The notes beneath the pieces were generated by a model. The model saw only the letters and a list, made by a program, of their open reading frames with translations, was not told the origin of the DNA and made no database searches. DNA of 54,758 nucleotides from Bacteroidales bacterium (GTDB lineage Bacteria; Bacteroidota; Bacteroidia; Bacteroidales; Bacteroidaceae): positions 1-54,758 of the forward strand of contig JALFUO010000099.1 in assembly GCA_022784065.1 (NCBI GenBank), read 5' to 3'. Position 1 is the stretch's first letter. Each line of letters begins with the position of its first letter. This document shows, in pieces, positions 34,652 through 44,092 of this stretch. Position numbers and translations under genes: made by a program.

Positions 34652-35848
34652 ATGCCAAAAGGTATGGAACCATTTTACCAAGCACATTCTTTCCTCCTTG
34701 AACACGTCAACGCTCCCGTGCGCCGTTCGCTGATGGACACGATTGACTGGAGCTACCGCCTGATTGGCATACGCGGCCCGCGTGGCGTGGGGCGCACCTC
34801 GTTTCTGCTGCAATATGCACAGGAGTATTTCGACAACCGCCTGCGACAGTGCCTCTACATCAACCTCAACAACTTCTATTTCCAAAGCCGCGGCATCGTG
34901 GACTTTGCCGGAGAATTTGTGGAGCAGGGAGGCACGGTGCTGCTGCTCGACCAGGCGTTTAAGTTGCCCAACTGGCGCGAGCAGCTATGCGAGTGCTATC
35001 ATAAATATCCGTATCTGCGCATCGTGTACACCACCACCTCCGTCTTCCCCGACGAAGGCGGCGACGACTCGGAACTCTCCAAGATTAGCCACACCTACGT
35101 GCTCCACGGATTTTCTTTCCGCGAGTACGTGAACCTCAAATGCGGCCTGCAGCTCAAAGCCTACACGCTCGACGAACTGCTCTTCTCGCACAAGCAAATC
35201 CTGAAATCTATCATTCCGAAGGTACACCCGTGGAAACTCTTCGGCGACTACCTGCGCTTCGGATATTATCCCTTCTTCCTCGAAAACCACAACTTCACCG
35301 AAGCCCTCCTCAAAGCGATGAACAATATGATCGAGGTGGACATTCTCTTTAACAAGCAGGTGGAGCTGAAATACCTCTCGCGCATCAAGAAACTGCTCTA
35401 TCTCCTCGCCATCGACAACGGCAACGCGCCCAACGTGAGCCGGCTCGCAGAGGAAATCGGCACATCGCGCGCCACGGTGATGAACTACCTGAAATATCTC
35501 GAAGAGGCACGACTCATCAATATGGTGTATCGCGAGGGCGACTCCATGGCCAAGAAGCCTACCGTGATTTATATGCACGATGCCAACCTGATGTATGCCA
35601 TCGAGACACCGCAGATGGACGAGCAGAGCATTATGGAAACCTTCTTCGTCAACTCCCTCTGGCGGCACCACTCCGTGAAGAAGGGCAGGAGAAAGGGATT
35701 TTTCAATATCAACGAGGGCACGCATATCTGCGTCTGCGACCGCCCGCGACATGTGCGACAGGGTGAGGATATCATCTATGCCAAATACAACATAGAACTC
35801 GGCCGCGAGCAGGAGATACCGCTTTGGCTCTTTGGATTTTTGTATTAA
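34652..35848 (+). CDS. AAA-type ATPase-like protein with altered Walker motifs
   Basis: 398-aa cytosolic protein of the AAA_14/DUF4143-like P-loop family common in Bacteroidales. The Walker A stretch reads GPRGVGRTS (42-50), with Arg48 where Lys is expected. The Walker B stretch reads VLLLDQAFKLPNW (96-108), with Gln101 where the catalytic Glu is expected (IDE or LDE in relatives). After the P-loop domain come SFREYVNLK (about 153-161) and a winged-helix-like region RLAEEIGTSRATVMNYLKYLEEARLI; the C-terminus resembles the family's PD-(D/E)XK-like end. It may bind nucleotide without efficient hydrolysis. It is 20 bp upstream of two Rpn-family genes. Confidence 0.75.
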   Translation: MPKGMEPFYQAHSFLLEHVNAPVRRSLMDTIDWSYRLIGIRGPRGVGRTSFLLQYAQEYFDNRLRQCLYINLNNFYFQSRGIVDFAGEFVEQGGTVLLLDQAFKLPNWREQLCECYHKYPYLRIVYTTTSVFPDEGGDDSELSKISHTYVLHGFSFREYVNLKCGLQLKAYTLDELLFSHKQILKSIIPKVHPWKLFGDYLRFGYYPFFLENHNFTEALLKAMNNMIEVDILFNKQVELKYLSRIKKLLYLLAIDNGNAPNVSRLAEEIGTSRATVMNYLKYLEEARLINMVYREGDSMAKKPTVIYMHDANLMYAIETPQMDEQSIMETFFVNSLWRHHSVKKGRRKGFFNINEGTHICVCDRPRHVRQGEDIIYAKYNIELGREQEIPLWLFGFLY

Positions 35849-35868
35849 AAATGATTATGCTTCCTTAA

Positions 35869-36777
35869 ATGCGTCCCGCAGAAGAAAAATATATCAGCCT
35901 TTTGACCGATTTCGGGTTTAAGCGCATCTTCGGCAAGAAGCCCAACAAGATGCTGCTCATCGACTTCCTCAACGCCCTCTTCGATGGCGAGCAGGTGGTT
36001 CGTGACGTGACGTACCTCAACAGCGAGCACGTGGGCGACGTATATGCGGAGCGCAAGGCAATCTTCGACGTATATTGCGAGAACGAGCGCGGCGAGAAAT
36101 TCATCGTGGAGATGCAGAACGCCTACCAGACGTATTTCAAGGACCGCTCGCTCTACTACGCCACCTTCCCCATCCGCGAGCAGGCGCCTAAAGGTTCCGC
36201 GTGGGACTTTCAGCTGCAGCACGTCTACGTGGTGGCTTTGCTCAACTACGATTTGCAGGAGGCCGCCTTCGCCGAGGAGGACATACACCACGATGTGGGG
36301 CTGCTTGACAAGAAGACGCACCGCGTGTTCAACGACAAACTCACCTTCAAGTACGTTGAAATCGCAAAATTCGACAAGCCGCTCGAGAGGTTGGAGACGT
36401 GCTACGACAAGTGGCTCTTTGTTCTGAAAAACCTCTCGCGTCTGGAACGCCAGCCCAAGGAGCTGCGCGACAAGGTGTTCGACCGCGTGTTCAAGGAGGC
36501 GGAAATCGCGCATTTCACCCCTGCAGAACTTCGCCATTACGAGGACAGCCTCAAAGCATTCCGCGATGTGAAGAACTGTATCGACAGCGCGGAGGAGAAA
36601 GGCAGAGCGGAAGGACGAGAAGAGGGTCGTGCCGAAGGTCGTGCCGAAGGAATTGCAATCGGCGTTGATCAGGCAAAAATAGAAATAGCACGCAGAATGC
36701 TTGCCAAAGGTTTCAGTGTGCCTGATATATGCGAAGCCACCGGGCTTTCGGAGGCAGTACTATCGTCGTTGTCTTAA
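35869..36777 (+). CDS. Rpn-family PD-(D/E)XK nuclease/putative transposase, copy 1
   Basis: 302-aa protein of the recombination-promoting nuclease (PDDEXK_2) family, whose members cleave DNA and stimulate recA-independent recombination in E. coli. The N-terminus LLTDFGFKRIFGKKPNKMLL is typical. The active-site set is probably Asp67 (FDVYC), Glu81 and Gln83 (IVEMQ). The C-terminal tail has GRAEGREEGRAEGRAEG repeats and ends in a helix-turn-helix-like IARRMLAKGFSVPDICEATG. It is followed 16 bp later by a near-identical copy. Confidence 0.88.
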   Translation: MRPAEEKYISLLTDFGFKRIFGKKPNKMLLIDFLNALFDGEQVVRDVTYLNSEHVGDVYAERKAIFDVYCENERGEKFIVEMQNAYQTYFKDRSLYYATFPIREQAPKGSAWDFQLQHVYVVALLNYDLQEAAFAEEDIHHDVGLLDKKTHRVFNDKLTFKYVEIAKFDKPLERLETCYDKWLFVLKNLSRLERQPKELRDKVFDRVFKEAEIAHFTPAELRHYEDSLKAFRDVKNCIDSAEEKGRAEGREEGRAEGRAEGIAIGVDQAKIEIARRMLAKGFSVPDICEATGLSEAVLSSLS

Positions 36778-36793
36778 ATTTCTCGTAATGATT

Positions 36794-37666
36794 ATGCGTC
36801 CCGCAGAAGAAAAATATATCAGTCTTTTGACCGATTTCGGGTTTAAGCGCATCTTCGGCAAGAAGCCCAACAAGATGCTGCTCATCGACTTCCTGAACGC
36901 CCTCTTCGACGGCGAGCAGGTGGTCCGTGACGTGACGTACCTCAACAGCGAGCACGTGGGCGACGTTTATGCGGAGCGCAAGGCAATCTTCGACGTATAT
37001 TGCGAGAACGAGCGCGGCGAGAAGTTCATCGTGGAGATGCAGAACGCCTACCAGACGTATTTCAAGGACCGCTCGCTCTACTACGCCACTTTTCCCATCC
37101 GTGAGCAGGCACCGAAAGGCTCCGCGTGGGACTTTCAGCTGCAGCACGTCTACGTGGTGGCTTTGCTCAACTACGATTTGCAGGAGGCTGCCTTTGCCGA
37201 GGAGGACATACACCACGACGTGGGGCTGCTCGACAAGAAGACGCACCGCGTGTTCAACGACAAGCTCACCTTCAAGTACGTTGAAATCGCCAAGTTTGAC
37301 AAGCCGCTCGACAAGTTGGAGACGTGCTACGACAAGTGGCTCTTTGTTCTGAAAAACCTCTCGCGCCTGGAACGCCAGCCCAAGGAGCTGCGCGACAAGG
37401 TGTTCGACCGCGTGTTCAAGGAGGCAGAAATCGCGCATTTCACCCCTGCCGAGCTCCGCCACTACGAGGACAGCCTCAAAGCCTTCCGCGATGTGAAGAA
37501 CTGCATCGACAGCGCGGAGGAGAAAGGCAGGGCGGAAGGTCGTGCGGAAGGTGAACGCGCCAAAGCCATAGAAATCGCCAAGCATTTGTTGGCGATGCAT
37601 CTGCCTATGGAGAGCATCACGAAAGCCACCGGGCTTTCATCTGCCGACATCGCCGCTTTACAATAA
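36794..37666 (+). CDS. Rpn-family PD-(D/E)XK nuclease/putative transposase, copy 2
   Basis: 290-aa tandem duplicate of the preceding gene at an offset of 925 bp. Nearly all of the first 240 residues are identical (an LERLETC versus LDKLETC change is one of very few), while many codons differ at the third position. The tail is different: fewer GRAEG units, then ERAKAIEIAKHLLAMHLPMES. The active-site residues Asp67, Glu81 and Gln83 are kept. The start is the ATG aligned with copy 1; an ATG two codons earlier (36788) is possible. Confidence 0.88.
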   Translation: MRPAEEKYISLLTDFGFKRIFGKKPNKMLLIDFLNALFDGEQVVRDVTYLNSEHVGDVYAERKAIFDVYCENERGEKFIVEMQNAYQTYFKDRSLYYATFPIREQAPKGSAWDFQLQHVYVVALLNYDLQEAAFAEEDIHHDVGLLDKKTHRVFNDKLTFKYVEIAKFDKPLDKLETCYDKWLFVLKNLSRLERQPKELRDKVFDRVFKEAEIAHFTPAELRHYEDSLKAFRDVKNCIDSAEEKGRAEGRAEGERAKAIEIAKHLLAMHLPMESITKATGLSSADIAALQ

Positions 37667-37706
37667 AAAATATATCTAACCATATATACTTACTTATAAA
37701 ATAATT

Positions 37707-40700
37707 ATGGCAAACAAAAAGTTTATCACTTGTGATGGCAACCAGGCCGCTGCGCATATCGCGTATATGTTCTCGGAAGTTGCTGCCATCTATCCCATTA
37801 CGCCCTCTTCGCCTATGGCAGAGCACGTAGACGAATGGTCAGCCCAAGGCCGCAAGAACCTCTTCGGCGACACGGTGAAAGTACAGGAGATGCAGTCGGA
37901 AGGCGGTGCCGCCGGCGCCGTGCACGGTTCGTTGCAGGCAGGTGCGCTCACCACAACCTTCACCGCCTCCCAGGGCTTGCTGCTGATGATTCCCAACATG
38001 TACAAGATTGCCGGCGAGTTGCTGCCCTGCGTGTTCCACGTTTCGGCCCGCACCCTTGCAACGCACTCGCTCTGTATCTTCGGCGACCACGGCGACGTCA
38101 TGGCTTGCCGCCAGACAGGCTTTGCCATGCTCTGCGAAGGCTCTGTGCAGGAAGTCATGGACCTTTCGGCCGTGGCCCATCTCGCCGCCCTCGAAAGCCG
38201 CGTGCCGTTCATCAACTTCTTCGACGGCTTCCGCACCTCCCACGAGTATCAGAAGATTGAGGAGATGGATATGGAAGACATCCGCCCCCTCGTGCCGATG
38301 GACAAGGTGAGCGAGTTCCGCAGCCGCGCCCTCACGCCCGAGCACCCCGAAGCGCGAGGTATGGCCGAGAACCCCGAAACGTTCTTCGCGCACCGCGAGG
38401 TATGCAACGAATACTACGATGCCGTGCCCGCCATCGTTGAGAAATACATGGCTGCCGTGAGCAAGATTACAGGCCGCGAGTACAAACTCTTCTCCTATTA
38501 CGGCGCAGAAGACGCCGAGCGCGTCATCATCTGCATGGGCTCCGTGACCGAGGCCGCCCGCGAGGCCATCGACCACCTCAACGCCAAGGGCGAAAAGGTC
38601 GGTATGGTCAGCGTGCACCTCTATCGCCCGTTCTCGCCCAAGCACCTCCTCGCCGCCGTGCCCAAGACGTGCAAGCGCATCGCCGTGCTCGACCGCACGA
38701 AAGAACCCGGCGCTAACGGCGAGCCGCTCTACCTCGACGTGAAGGACGCTTTCTACAACGAGGAGAACCGTCCCCTCATCGTGGGCGGACGCTACGGCCT
38801 CGGCTCTTGCGACACCACGCCCACAATGATTATCTCCGTCTACGAAAACCTCGCCCTCAACGAGCCGAAGGACCACTTCACCGTGGGCATCGTGGACGAC
38901 GTGACGTTCCGCTCCCTGCCCCTCGAAAAGGAAATGGCACTCGGCGGCGAAGGCATCTTCGAAGCCAAGTTCTACGGCCTCGGCGCAGACGGTACGGTGG
39001 GTGCCAATAAGAACTCCGTGAAGATTATCGGCGACAACACCGACAAGTATTGCCAGGCTTACTTCTCCTACGACTCGAAGAAGTCGGGCGGCTTCACCTG
39101 CTCGCACCTCCGCTTCGGCGACACGCCCATCCGCTCTACCTATCAGATTAAGACCCCGAACTTCGTGGCTTGCCACGTTCAGGCATATCTGCACATGTAC
39201 GACGTGCTGCGCGGCCTGCGCGACAACGGCACCTTCCTCCTCAACACCATCTGGGAAGGCGAGGAGTTGGCAAAGAACCTGCCCAACAACGCCAAGCGCT
39301 ACTTCGCCGAGCACAACATTACGGTCTACTACATCAACGCCACGAAGATTGCACAGGAAATCGGCCTCGGCAACCGCACGAACACCATTCTCCAATCGGC
39401 CTTCTTCCGCATCACGGAAGTGATTCCCGTGGACCTCGCCGTCGAGCAGATGAAGAAATTCATCGTCAAGTCGTATGGCAAGAAGGGCGAGGACGTTGTG
39501 AATAAGAACTATCAGGCCGTTGACCGCGGCGGCGAGTACAAGCAACTCGCCATCGACCCCGCTTGGGCCGCGCTTCCCGAGGACGAGCAGATTGTTCGCG
39601 ACGAACCCGCCTTCATCTCCGACCTCGTGCGCCCCATCAACGCCCAGAACGGCGACCTCCTGCCCGTCAGCGCCTACAAGGTGAGCATCGACGGCACTTG
39701 GCAGCAGGGCACTGCCGCCTATGAGAAGCGCGGCGTGGCAGCCTTCGTGCCGACTTGGAACTCTGAAAACTGTATCCAGTGCAACAAGTGTTCCTTCGTA
39801 TGTCCCCACGCTGCCATCCGTCCGTTCGTCCTCGACGAGGAAGAACTCAAAGGCTTCTCTGCCCCCACGCTCGAAATGAAAGCACCCGCCACGTTGAAGG
39901 GCATGCACTTCCGCATGCAGGTAGACGTGTTGGACTGCCTCGGTTGCGGCAACTGCGCCGATGTCTGCCCGGGTATGCGCGGCAACAAGGCGCTCACCAT
40001 GGTGCCCCTCGAAGGCGAACTGCCCGAGGCCGACAACTGGGATTACTGCGTGAAGCAGGTGGGCACGAAGCAGGACAAGGTAGACGTGAAGCTCAACCCG
40101 AAGAACTCGCAGTTCGCCACCCCGCTCTTCGAGTTCAGCGGCGCTTGCTCCGGTTGCGGCGAAACGCCCTACGTGAAACTCGTCAGCCAACTCTTCGGCG
40201 ACCGTCAGATGATTGCCAACGCCACGGGTTGCTCCTCTATCTATTCCGGCTCTATCCCCTCCACGCCCTACACCACCAACGAAAAGGGCCAGGGTCCCGC
40301 TTGGGCTAACTCGCTCTTCGAGGACTTCTGCGAATTCGGCATGGGTATGGTACTCGCCAACAAGAAGATGCGCGCCCGCATCCAGGCTCTGCTCGAAGAG
40401 ATGATTGCCAGCGACCACGCTCCCGAGGCTTACAAGGAAGCCGCCAAGGAATGGATTGCCGCTCAGAACGATGCCGAAGGCAGCCGCGCGGCAGCCGAAA
40501 AACTCGTGCCGTTTATCCATGAGAGCGCAGCCAAGGGTTGCCCCGCTTGCAAGCAACTCGAAGAACTCACGCACTTCCTCACCAAGCGCAGCCAGTGGAT
40601 CATCGGCGGCGACGGCGCAAGTTACGACATCGGCTACGGCGGTCTCGACCACGTGCTTGCCAGCGGCGAGGACGTAAACATTCTCGTGCTCGACACGGAG

Positions 40701-41255
40701 GTTTACTCCAACACCGGCGGCCAGGCTTCCAAGGCCACGCCTATCGGTGCCATCGCACAGTTTGCTGCCAGCGGCAAGCGCGTCACGAAGAAAGACCTCG
40801 GCCTGATGCAGGCTACTTACGGCTACGTATACGTGGCACAGGTGGCTATGGGCGCCGACCAGGCACAATGCCTCAAAGCCATCAAGGAAGCCGAGGCTTA
40901 CCACGGTCCTTCGCTCATCATCGCCTACGCCCCCTGTATCAACCACGGCTTGAAGATTAAGGGCGGCATGGGTCGCAGCCAGGAAGAAGAACGCCGCGCC
41001 GTTGAATGCGGTTACTGGCACCTCTGGCGCTACAATCCCGCTCTGGCCGATGAGGGCAAGAATCCCTTCACCCTCGACTCTAAGGAGCCCGATTGGAGCA
41101 AGTTCCAGGACTACCTCGCAGGCGAGGTGCGCTTCCTCTCTCTGAAAAAGGCATTCCCCGCCGAGGCCGACGAACTCTTCGCCGCCACGGAGGCTGCTGC
41201 CAAGAAGCGTTACCAGAGTTATGTGCGCAAGACTCAGGAAGATTGGAGCCTCTAA
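37707..41255 (+). CDS. nifJ: Pyruvate:ferredoxin (flavodoxin) oxidoreductase
   Basis: Oxidatively decarboxylates pyruvate to acetyl-CoA and CO2, reducing ferredoxin or flavodoxin; the main pyruvate-breaking enzyme in anaerobes. The 1182-aa single chain contains all expected domains: N-terminal pyruvate-binding PFOR domain (AHIAYMFSEVAAIYPITPSS), two 4Fe-4S clusters at about 689 (CIQCNKCSFVCP) and 744 (CLGCGNCADVCP), CSGCGETPY near 814, and the thiamine-diphosphate domain near 965-1010 with GGDGASYDIGYGG and VYSNTGGQASKATP. It is monocistronic with its own terminator. Confidence 0.98.
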   Translation: MANKKFITCDGNQAAAHIAYMFSEVAAIYPITPSSPMAEHVDEWSAQGRKNLFGDTVKVQEMQSEGGAAGAVHGSLQAGALTTTFTASQGLLLMIPNMYKIAGELLPCVFHVSARTLATHSLCIFGDHGDVMACRQTGFAMLCEGSVQEVMDLSAVAHLAALESRVPFINFFDGFRTSHEYQKIEEMDMEDIRPLVPMDKVSEFRSRALTPEHPEARGMAENPETFFAHREVCNEYYDAVPAIVEKYMAAVSKITGREYKLFSYYGAEDAERVIICMGSVTEAAREAIDHLNAKGEKVGMVSVHLYRPFSPKHLLAAVPKTCKRIAVLDRTKEPGANGEPLYLDVKDAFYNEENRPLIVGGRYGLGSCDTTPTMIISVYENLALNEPKDHFTVGIVDDVTFRSLPLEKEMALGGEGIFEAKFYGLGADGTVGANKNSVKIIGDNTDKYCQAYFSYDSKKSGGFTCSHLRFGDTPIRSTYQIKTPNFVACHVQAYLHMYDVLRGLRDNGTFLLNTIWEGEELAKNLPNNAKRYFAEHNITVYYINATKIAQEIGLGNRTNTILQSAFFRITEVIPVDLAVEQMKKFIVKSYGKKGEDVVNKNYQAVDRGGEYKQLAIDPAWAALPEDEQIVRDEPAFISDLVRPINAQNGDLLPVSAYKVSIDGTWQQGTAAYEKRGVAAFVPTWNSENCIQCNKCSFVCPHAAIRPFVLDEEELKGFSAPTLEMKAPATLKGMHFRMQVDVLDCLGCGNCADVCPGMRGNKALTMVPLEGELPEADNWDYCVKQVGTKQDKVDVKLNPKNSQFATPLFEFSGACSGCGETPYVKLVSQLFGDRQMIANATGCSSIYSGSIPSTPYTTNEKGQGPAWANSLFEDFCEFGMGMVLANKKMRARIQALLEEMIASDHAPEAYKEAAKEWIAAQNDAEGSRAAAEKLVPFIHESAAKGCPACKQLEELTHFLTKRSQWIIGGDGASYDIGYGGLDHVLASGEDVNILVLDTEVYSNTGGQASKATPIGAIAQFAASGKRVTKKDLGLMQATYGYVYVAQVAMGADQAQCLKAIKEAEAYHGPSLIIAYAPCINHGLKIKGGMGRSQEEERRAVECGYWHLWRYNPALADEGKNPFTLDSKEPDWSKFQDYLAGEVRFLSLKKAFPAEADELFAATEAAAKKRYQSYVRKTQEDWSL

Positions 41256-41284
41256 CCTCCGTCTGATTCCATAACCCACTTTTC

Positions 41285-41325
41285 GGCGGGCGCGGCAAAT
41301 CAATGCTGCGCCCGCCTGCGTTTTT
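41285..41325 (+). terminator. Intrinsic terminator of nifJ
   Basis: GGCGGGCGCGGCA and TGCTGCGCCCGCC pair around AATCAA, then TGCGTTTTT. Confidence 0.9.
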
Positions 41326-41386
41326 ATACCCCAGCATAAAAGCGAAGCGCATTAAAAGACAAAATATCCTGCATTATCTCCCATTA

Positions 41387-41418
41387 TTTGCAAGTATCAC
41401 GTAATAAAATTATCTTTG
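41387..41418 (+). promoter_or_regulatory. Bacteroidota-type promoter for the GEVED protein gene
   Basis: TTTG (41387-41390), a 20-nt gap and TATCTTTG (41411-41418) match the consensus, 33 bp upstream of the start codon. Confidence 0.75.
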
Positions 41419-41450
41419 CATCATATTGGCTTTAATACCTTAAAATATAT

Positions 41451-43913
41451 ATGAAAAACTATTTACGCACCTCGCTATGCTGCTTGCTGCTGGCCCTCGC
41501 CGCCACGCTGCGGGCACAGACGCCGTCGGGGTTGAGCGTGACCTTCAACCGCACTGGCGCAAACGGCGCATCTGTTGCCGTAAGCGTGGGCGACCTCGCA
41601 GGACACGCCGTCAGCGGAGCCACGGGCACGCTGGCCCTCTCCCACGACATGAAGACCTCGGGCACCAACATCACGTCGGGCATCCTCTGCCCCAACGCCA
41701 ACGGCAACGCCTCGCCGACCATCGTGTTCACCCTCTCGCTCAGCGGACTGCCCGCCGACTTTGCCTTCGACGGCATCGGGCTGGATATCCACGCCCTCAA
41801 CGGCAGCGGCGCTTACCAGTACAACAACGACAGCAAAGCCCGTAAGTTCAACGTGCGCGAGCAGATCGACACCGACGGGACGCCCGCCGATTTCGCCACG
41901 CTCTCCGACATCGACATCGCCGCCGGCGTAGGCTCGGAGGGCAATGTGCATCAACTTTGGACCGCCTCGGGTACTATGGCCACCGCCGCCGCCGGCACGC
42001 TGACGCTCACGCTCACCGTGACAGCAGGCACGTCGAACGTCGGCTGCTTCTTCGGCTTGTCGGAAATCAGATTTACCAACTCCGAAGCGCCAGAGCCTAC
42101 GCCCGACCCCGAGCCGGAGCCCGACCCGAACGGACGCATCGTAAACCTGAAATGGAAAAACACCACGGAACTTTATATGGCGGAAGAAGCCGACGGCTCG
42201 CTCGTGGTGGCAGAATACGACACCTCGCGCCGCATGTTCTGGCAACTCGTTCCCACTGACGCCGAGAACGTGTACTATCTGCGCAACACCGCCACGGGAC
42301 GCTATATCCAAAGTTGCAACCTCACGCCCTCCTCGGCCTCAAAACTGAAGACCGTGGACACGCCTGTGCCTTACTACATGGGACGCACGGCATCAACGGT
42401 CGCTGAAATCACGGGCTGCTATTATTTCAGTTCCACCGACTGCACCAATTACAGCAACGAGGCAGCCTCGCCCCGTGCCCTGAACAAAGACGGCGCATCA
42501 TCAAGCATCATCACGTGGCAGGCAGGGCCTAACAACGGCACGTACCGCGTGGGCTCGTATTGGAAAGTCGTCGATACGGAGGACCTATACGAAGCCCGCC
42601 CCTTCACTCCCGTGAGCGAAAAGGGCAACGGCACTTATCTCTATAACATGGTCAGCACCACCACAGGCAAAGGCCTGCAAATGAACGGCGAAGGCACGCC
42701 TGAATGGCAACCGCTCGACGAGGGCGACGCACAGACGTGGTACTTCGTAGGTGAGAGCAACCGCGCCGGCGGCTATGAAATAGTATGCCGCAGCGGCGAC
42801 CGCACGCTCACCTCGGGCGCAACCGACAAATGGTGCGTCTATCCCGCCTCTACTGGCGACGATGCTTATTTCTTCCGCCCCTATGGCGCAGACATCGCGC
42901 AGACCTGCGCACTGACGGTGGAGGGCGATTCGCTCTTCCGCTTCCGCCAAGTGCGCAGCGCGTTTGCCCGCAGCGCAGGCATCTACCGCCTGCCGTGCGG
43001 CCAGCTTTCGGGCACGTATGTCGCCCAGGCCGCCGTGCAAGGCCCGGCTGCCCTCACGCCCCTGCACTATCCCATCGCCACGCTCAGCGGTTCGTCCACC
43101 GCGACCGGCAGCGTGCAGCCCACTAAGTGGTACACCCTCTTCACCCACTCGCAAGCCACCCTCGCCCGCGGCAGGGAACTGCAAGCCACCTTCGGCCTCA
43201 GTGCCGCGCCGGCGGAGGGCACGCAATGCTTCGCCTACTTCGATTGGAATGGCGACGGTGTGTTTGAAACCGCGCACGAGCTAACCATCGGTCAGCAGAT
43301 GCAACTCACCACGACCGTGCCGCAAGATGCACGTATCGGCAAGAGCCGCCTGCGCCTGCGCCTCACCGACAACGGCCTGACCGATGCCGAGGACGACGTG
43401 AACGGACAGACCATCGACTTTATCCTTCACATCACCGACAGCGATGCCACCGAATTCACGGCAACCGTAAGCACCGCCGACCCCACGCGCGGCACGGCAA
43501 CCCTCACCGCGCCGACCACCGCCCTCGCCACGCCCATCGGCACGGCCTCCTTCCTGGCCTGGCGCGAGGGACGCGCAGTGGTGTCGACCGATGCGGAATA
43601 TACCTTTACGCTCGACCACAACGTGAACCTTGTGGCACTGTTTACGCCCAACACCAACGAAATTGGCACCGGCATCGATGCCATCGGGCAAAATGTTGAG
43701 CGGGCCATCGTACAGATTAAAGCAGGTCAGGGCGTGGTGCGTGCTGTGGGCGATGCATCCGTGCGCAGTTTCCGCCTCTACTCCGCCGACGGTGCGCTCG
43801 TGGGTCAGACCACAGGCCGCGAACTCTCTGTGAAGCATTTGCCGCAAGGCACTTACATCGCCTACATCATCACCGACGGCGGCACTGATGCGGCAAAGGT
43901 GTGCGTGAAATAA
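41451..43913 (+). CDS. Secreted GEVED-domain protein with T9SS type A sorting domain
   Basis: 820-aa exported protein of unknown function. The signal peptide is residues 1-23 (ATLRAQ). Residues 25-205 form a beta-sandwich-like region, followed by a Pro/Glu/Asp linker (PEPTPDPEPEPDPNG). Residues 230-500 look like a ricin-type or jelly-roll lectin region (for example YYLRNTATGRYIQSCN). A GEVED domain lies at about 560-665 (FAYFDWNGDGVFE, RLRLTDNG). The C-terminal 75 residues fit a T9SS type A signal (FRLYSADGALVGQT ... LPQGTYIAYII). The 195-bp gap before it carries its promoter. It is followed by octamer repeats and a sulfatase gene. Confidence 0.85.
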   Translation: MKNYLRTSLCCLLLALAATLRAQTPSGLSVTFNRTGANGASVAVSVGDLAGHAVSGATGTLALSHDMKTSGTNITSGILCPNANGNASPTIVFTLSLSGLPADFAFDGIGLDIHALNGSGAYQYNNDSKARKFNVREQIDTDGTPADFATLSDIDIAAGVGSEGNVHQLWTASGTMATAAAGTLTLTLTVTAGTSNVGCFFGLSEIRFTNSEAPEPTPDPEPEPDPNGRIVNLKWKNTTELYMAEEADGSLVVAEYDTSRRMFWQLVPTDAENVYYLRNTATGRYIQSCNLTPSSASKLKTVDTPVPYYMGRTASTVAEITGCYYFSSTDCTNYSNEAASPRALNKDGASSSIITWQAGPNNGTYRVGSYWKVVDTEDLYEARPFTPVSEKGNGTYLYNMVSTTTGKGLQMNGEGTPEWQPLDEGDAQTWYFVGESNRAGGYEIVCRSGDRTLTSGATDKWCVYPASTGDDAYFFRPYGADIAQTCALTVEGDSLFRFRQVRSAFARSAGIYRLPCGQLSGTYVAQAAVQGPAALTPLHYPIATLSGSSTATGSVQPTKWYTLFTHSQATLARGRELQATFGLSAAPAEGTQCFAYFDWNGDGVFETAHELTIGQQMQLTTTVPQDARIGKSRLRLRLTDNGLTDAEDDVNGQTIDFILHITDSDATEFTATVSTADPTRGTATLTAPTTALATPIGTASFLAWREGRAVVSTDAEYTFTLDHNVNLVALFTPNTNEIGTGIDAIGQNVERAIVQIKAGQGVVRAVGDASVRSFRLYSADGALVGQTTGRELSVKHLPQGTYIAYIITDGGTDAAKVCVK

Positions 43914-43919
43914 ATATTT

Positions 43920-44071
43920 AGTAAACAAGTTGATAAGTAAACAAGTAAACGAGTAAACAAGTAAACAAGACAAGTTACTCATAAAATATAGTTTGCAAGA
44001 CAAATCTGTCTCGTCTACTCGTTTACTCGTTTACTCGTTTACTTGTTTACTCATTTCCTCGTCTACTCGTA
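43920..44071. repeat. Octamer arrays in inverted arrangement before the sulfatase gene
   Basis: The left arm (43920-43970) has GTAAACAA and GTAAACGA units; the right arm (44009-44071) has CTCGTTTA and CTCGTCTA units. They could fold on each other over a loop of about 38 nt. The loop shares TTTGCAAGACA-type and GTCTCGTCTACTCG sequences with the copy at 6442-6528. Confidence 0.8.
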
Positions 44072-44092
44072 ACTCAAACAATATCTGCAATT

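Noticed and set aside
36701-36793. Start of the second Rpn gene at 36701, overlapping the first
   Set aside because: The added residues are an out-of-frame reading of the first gene's end. The ATG aligned with copy 1 is at 36794.
37839-41303. 1154-residue open frame antisense to nifJ
   Set aside because: The plus strand carries an unmistakable PFOR with all motifs; the antisense frame has no recognisable domain and follows from GC-rich codon bias.
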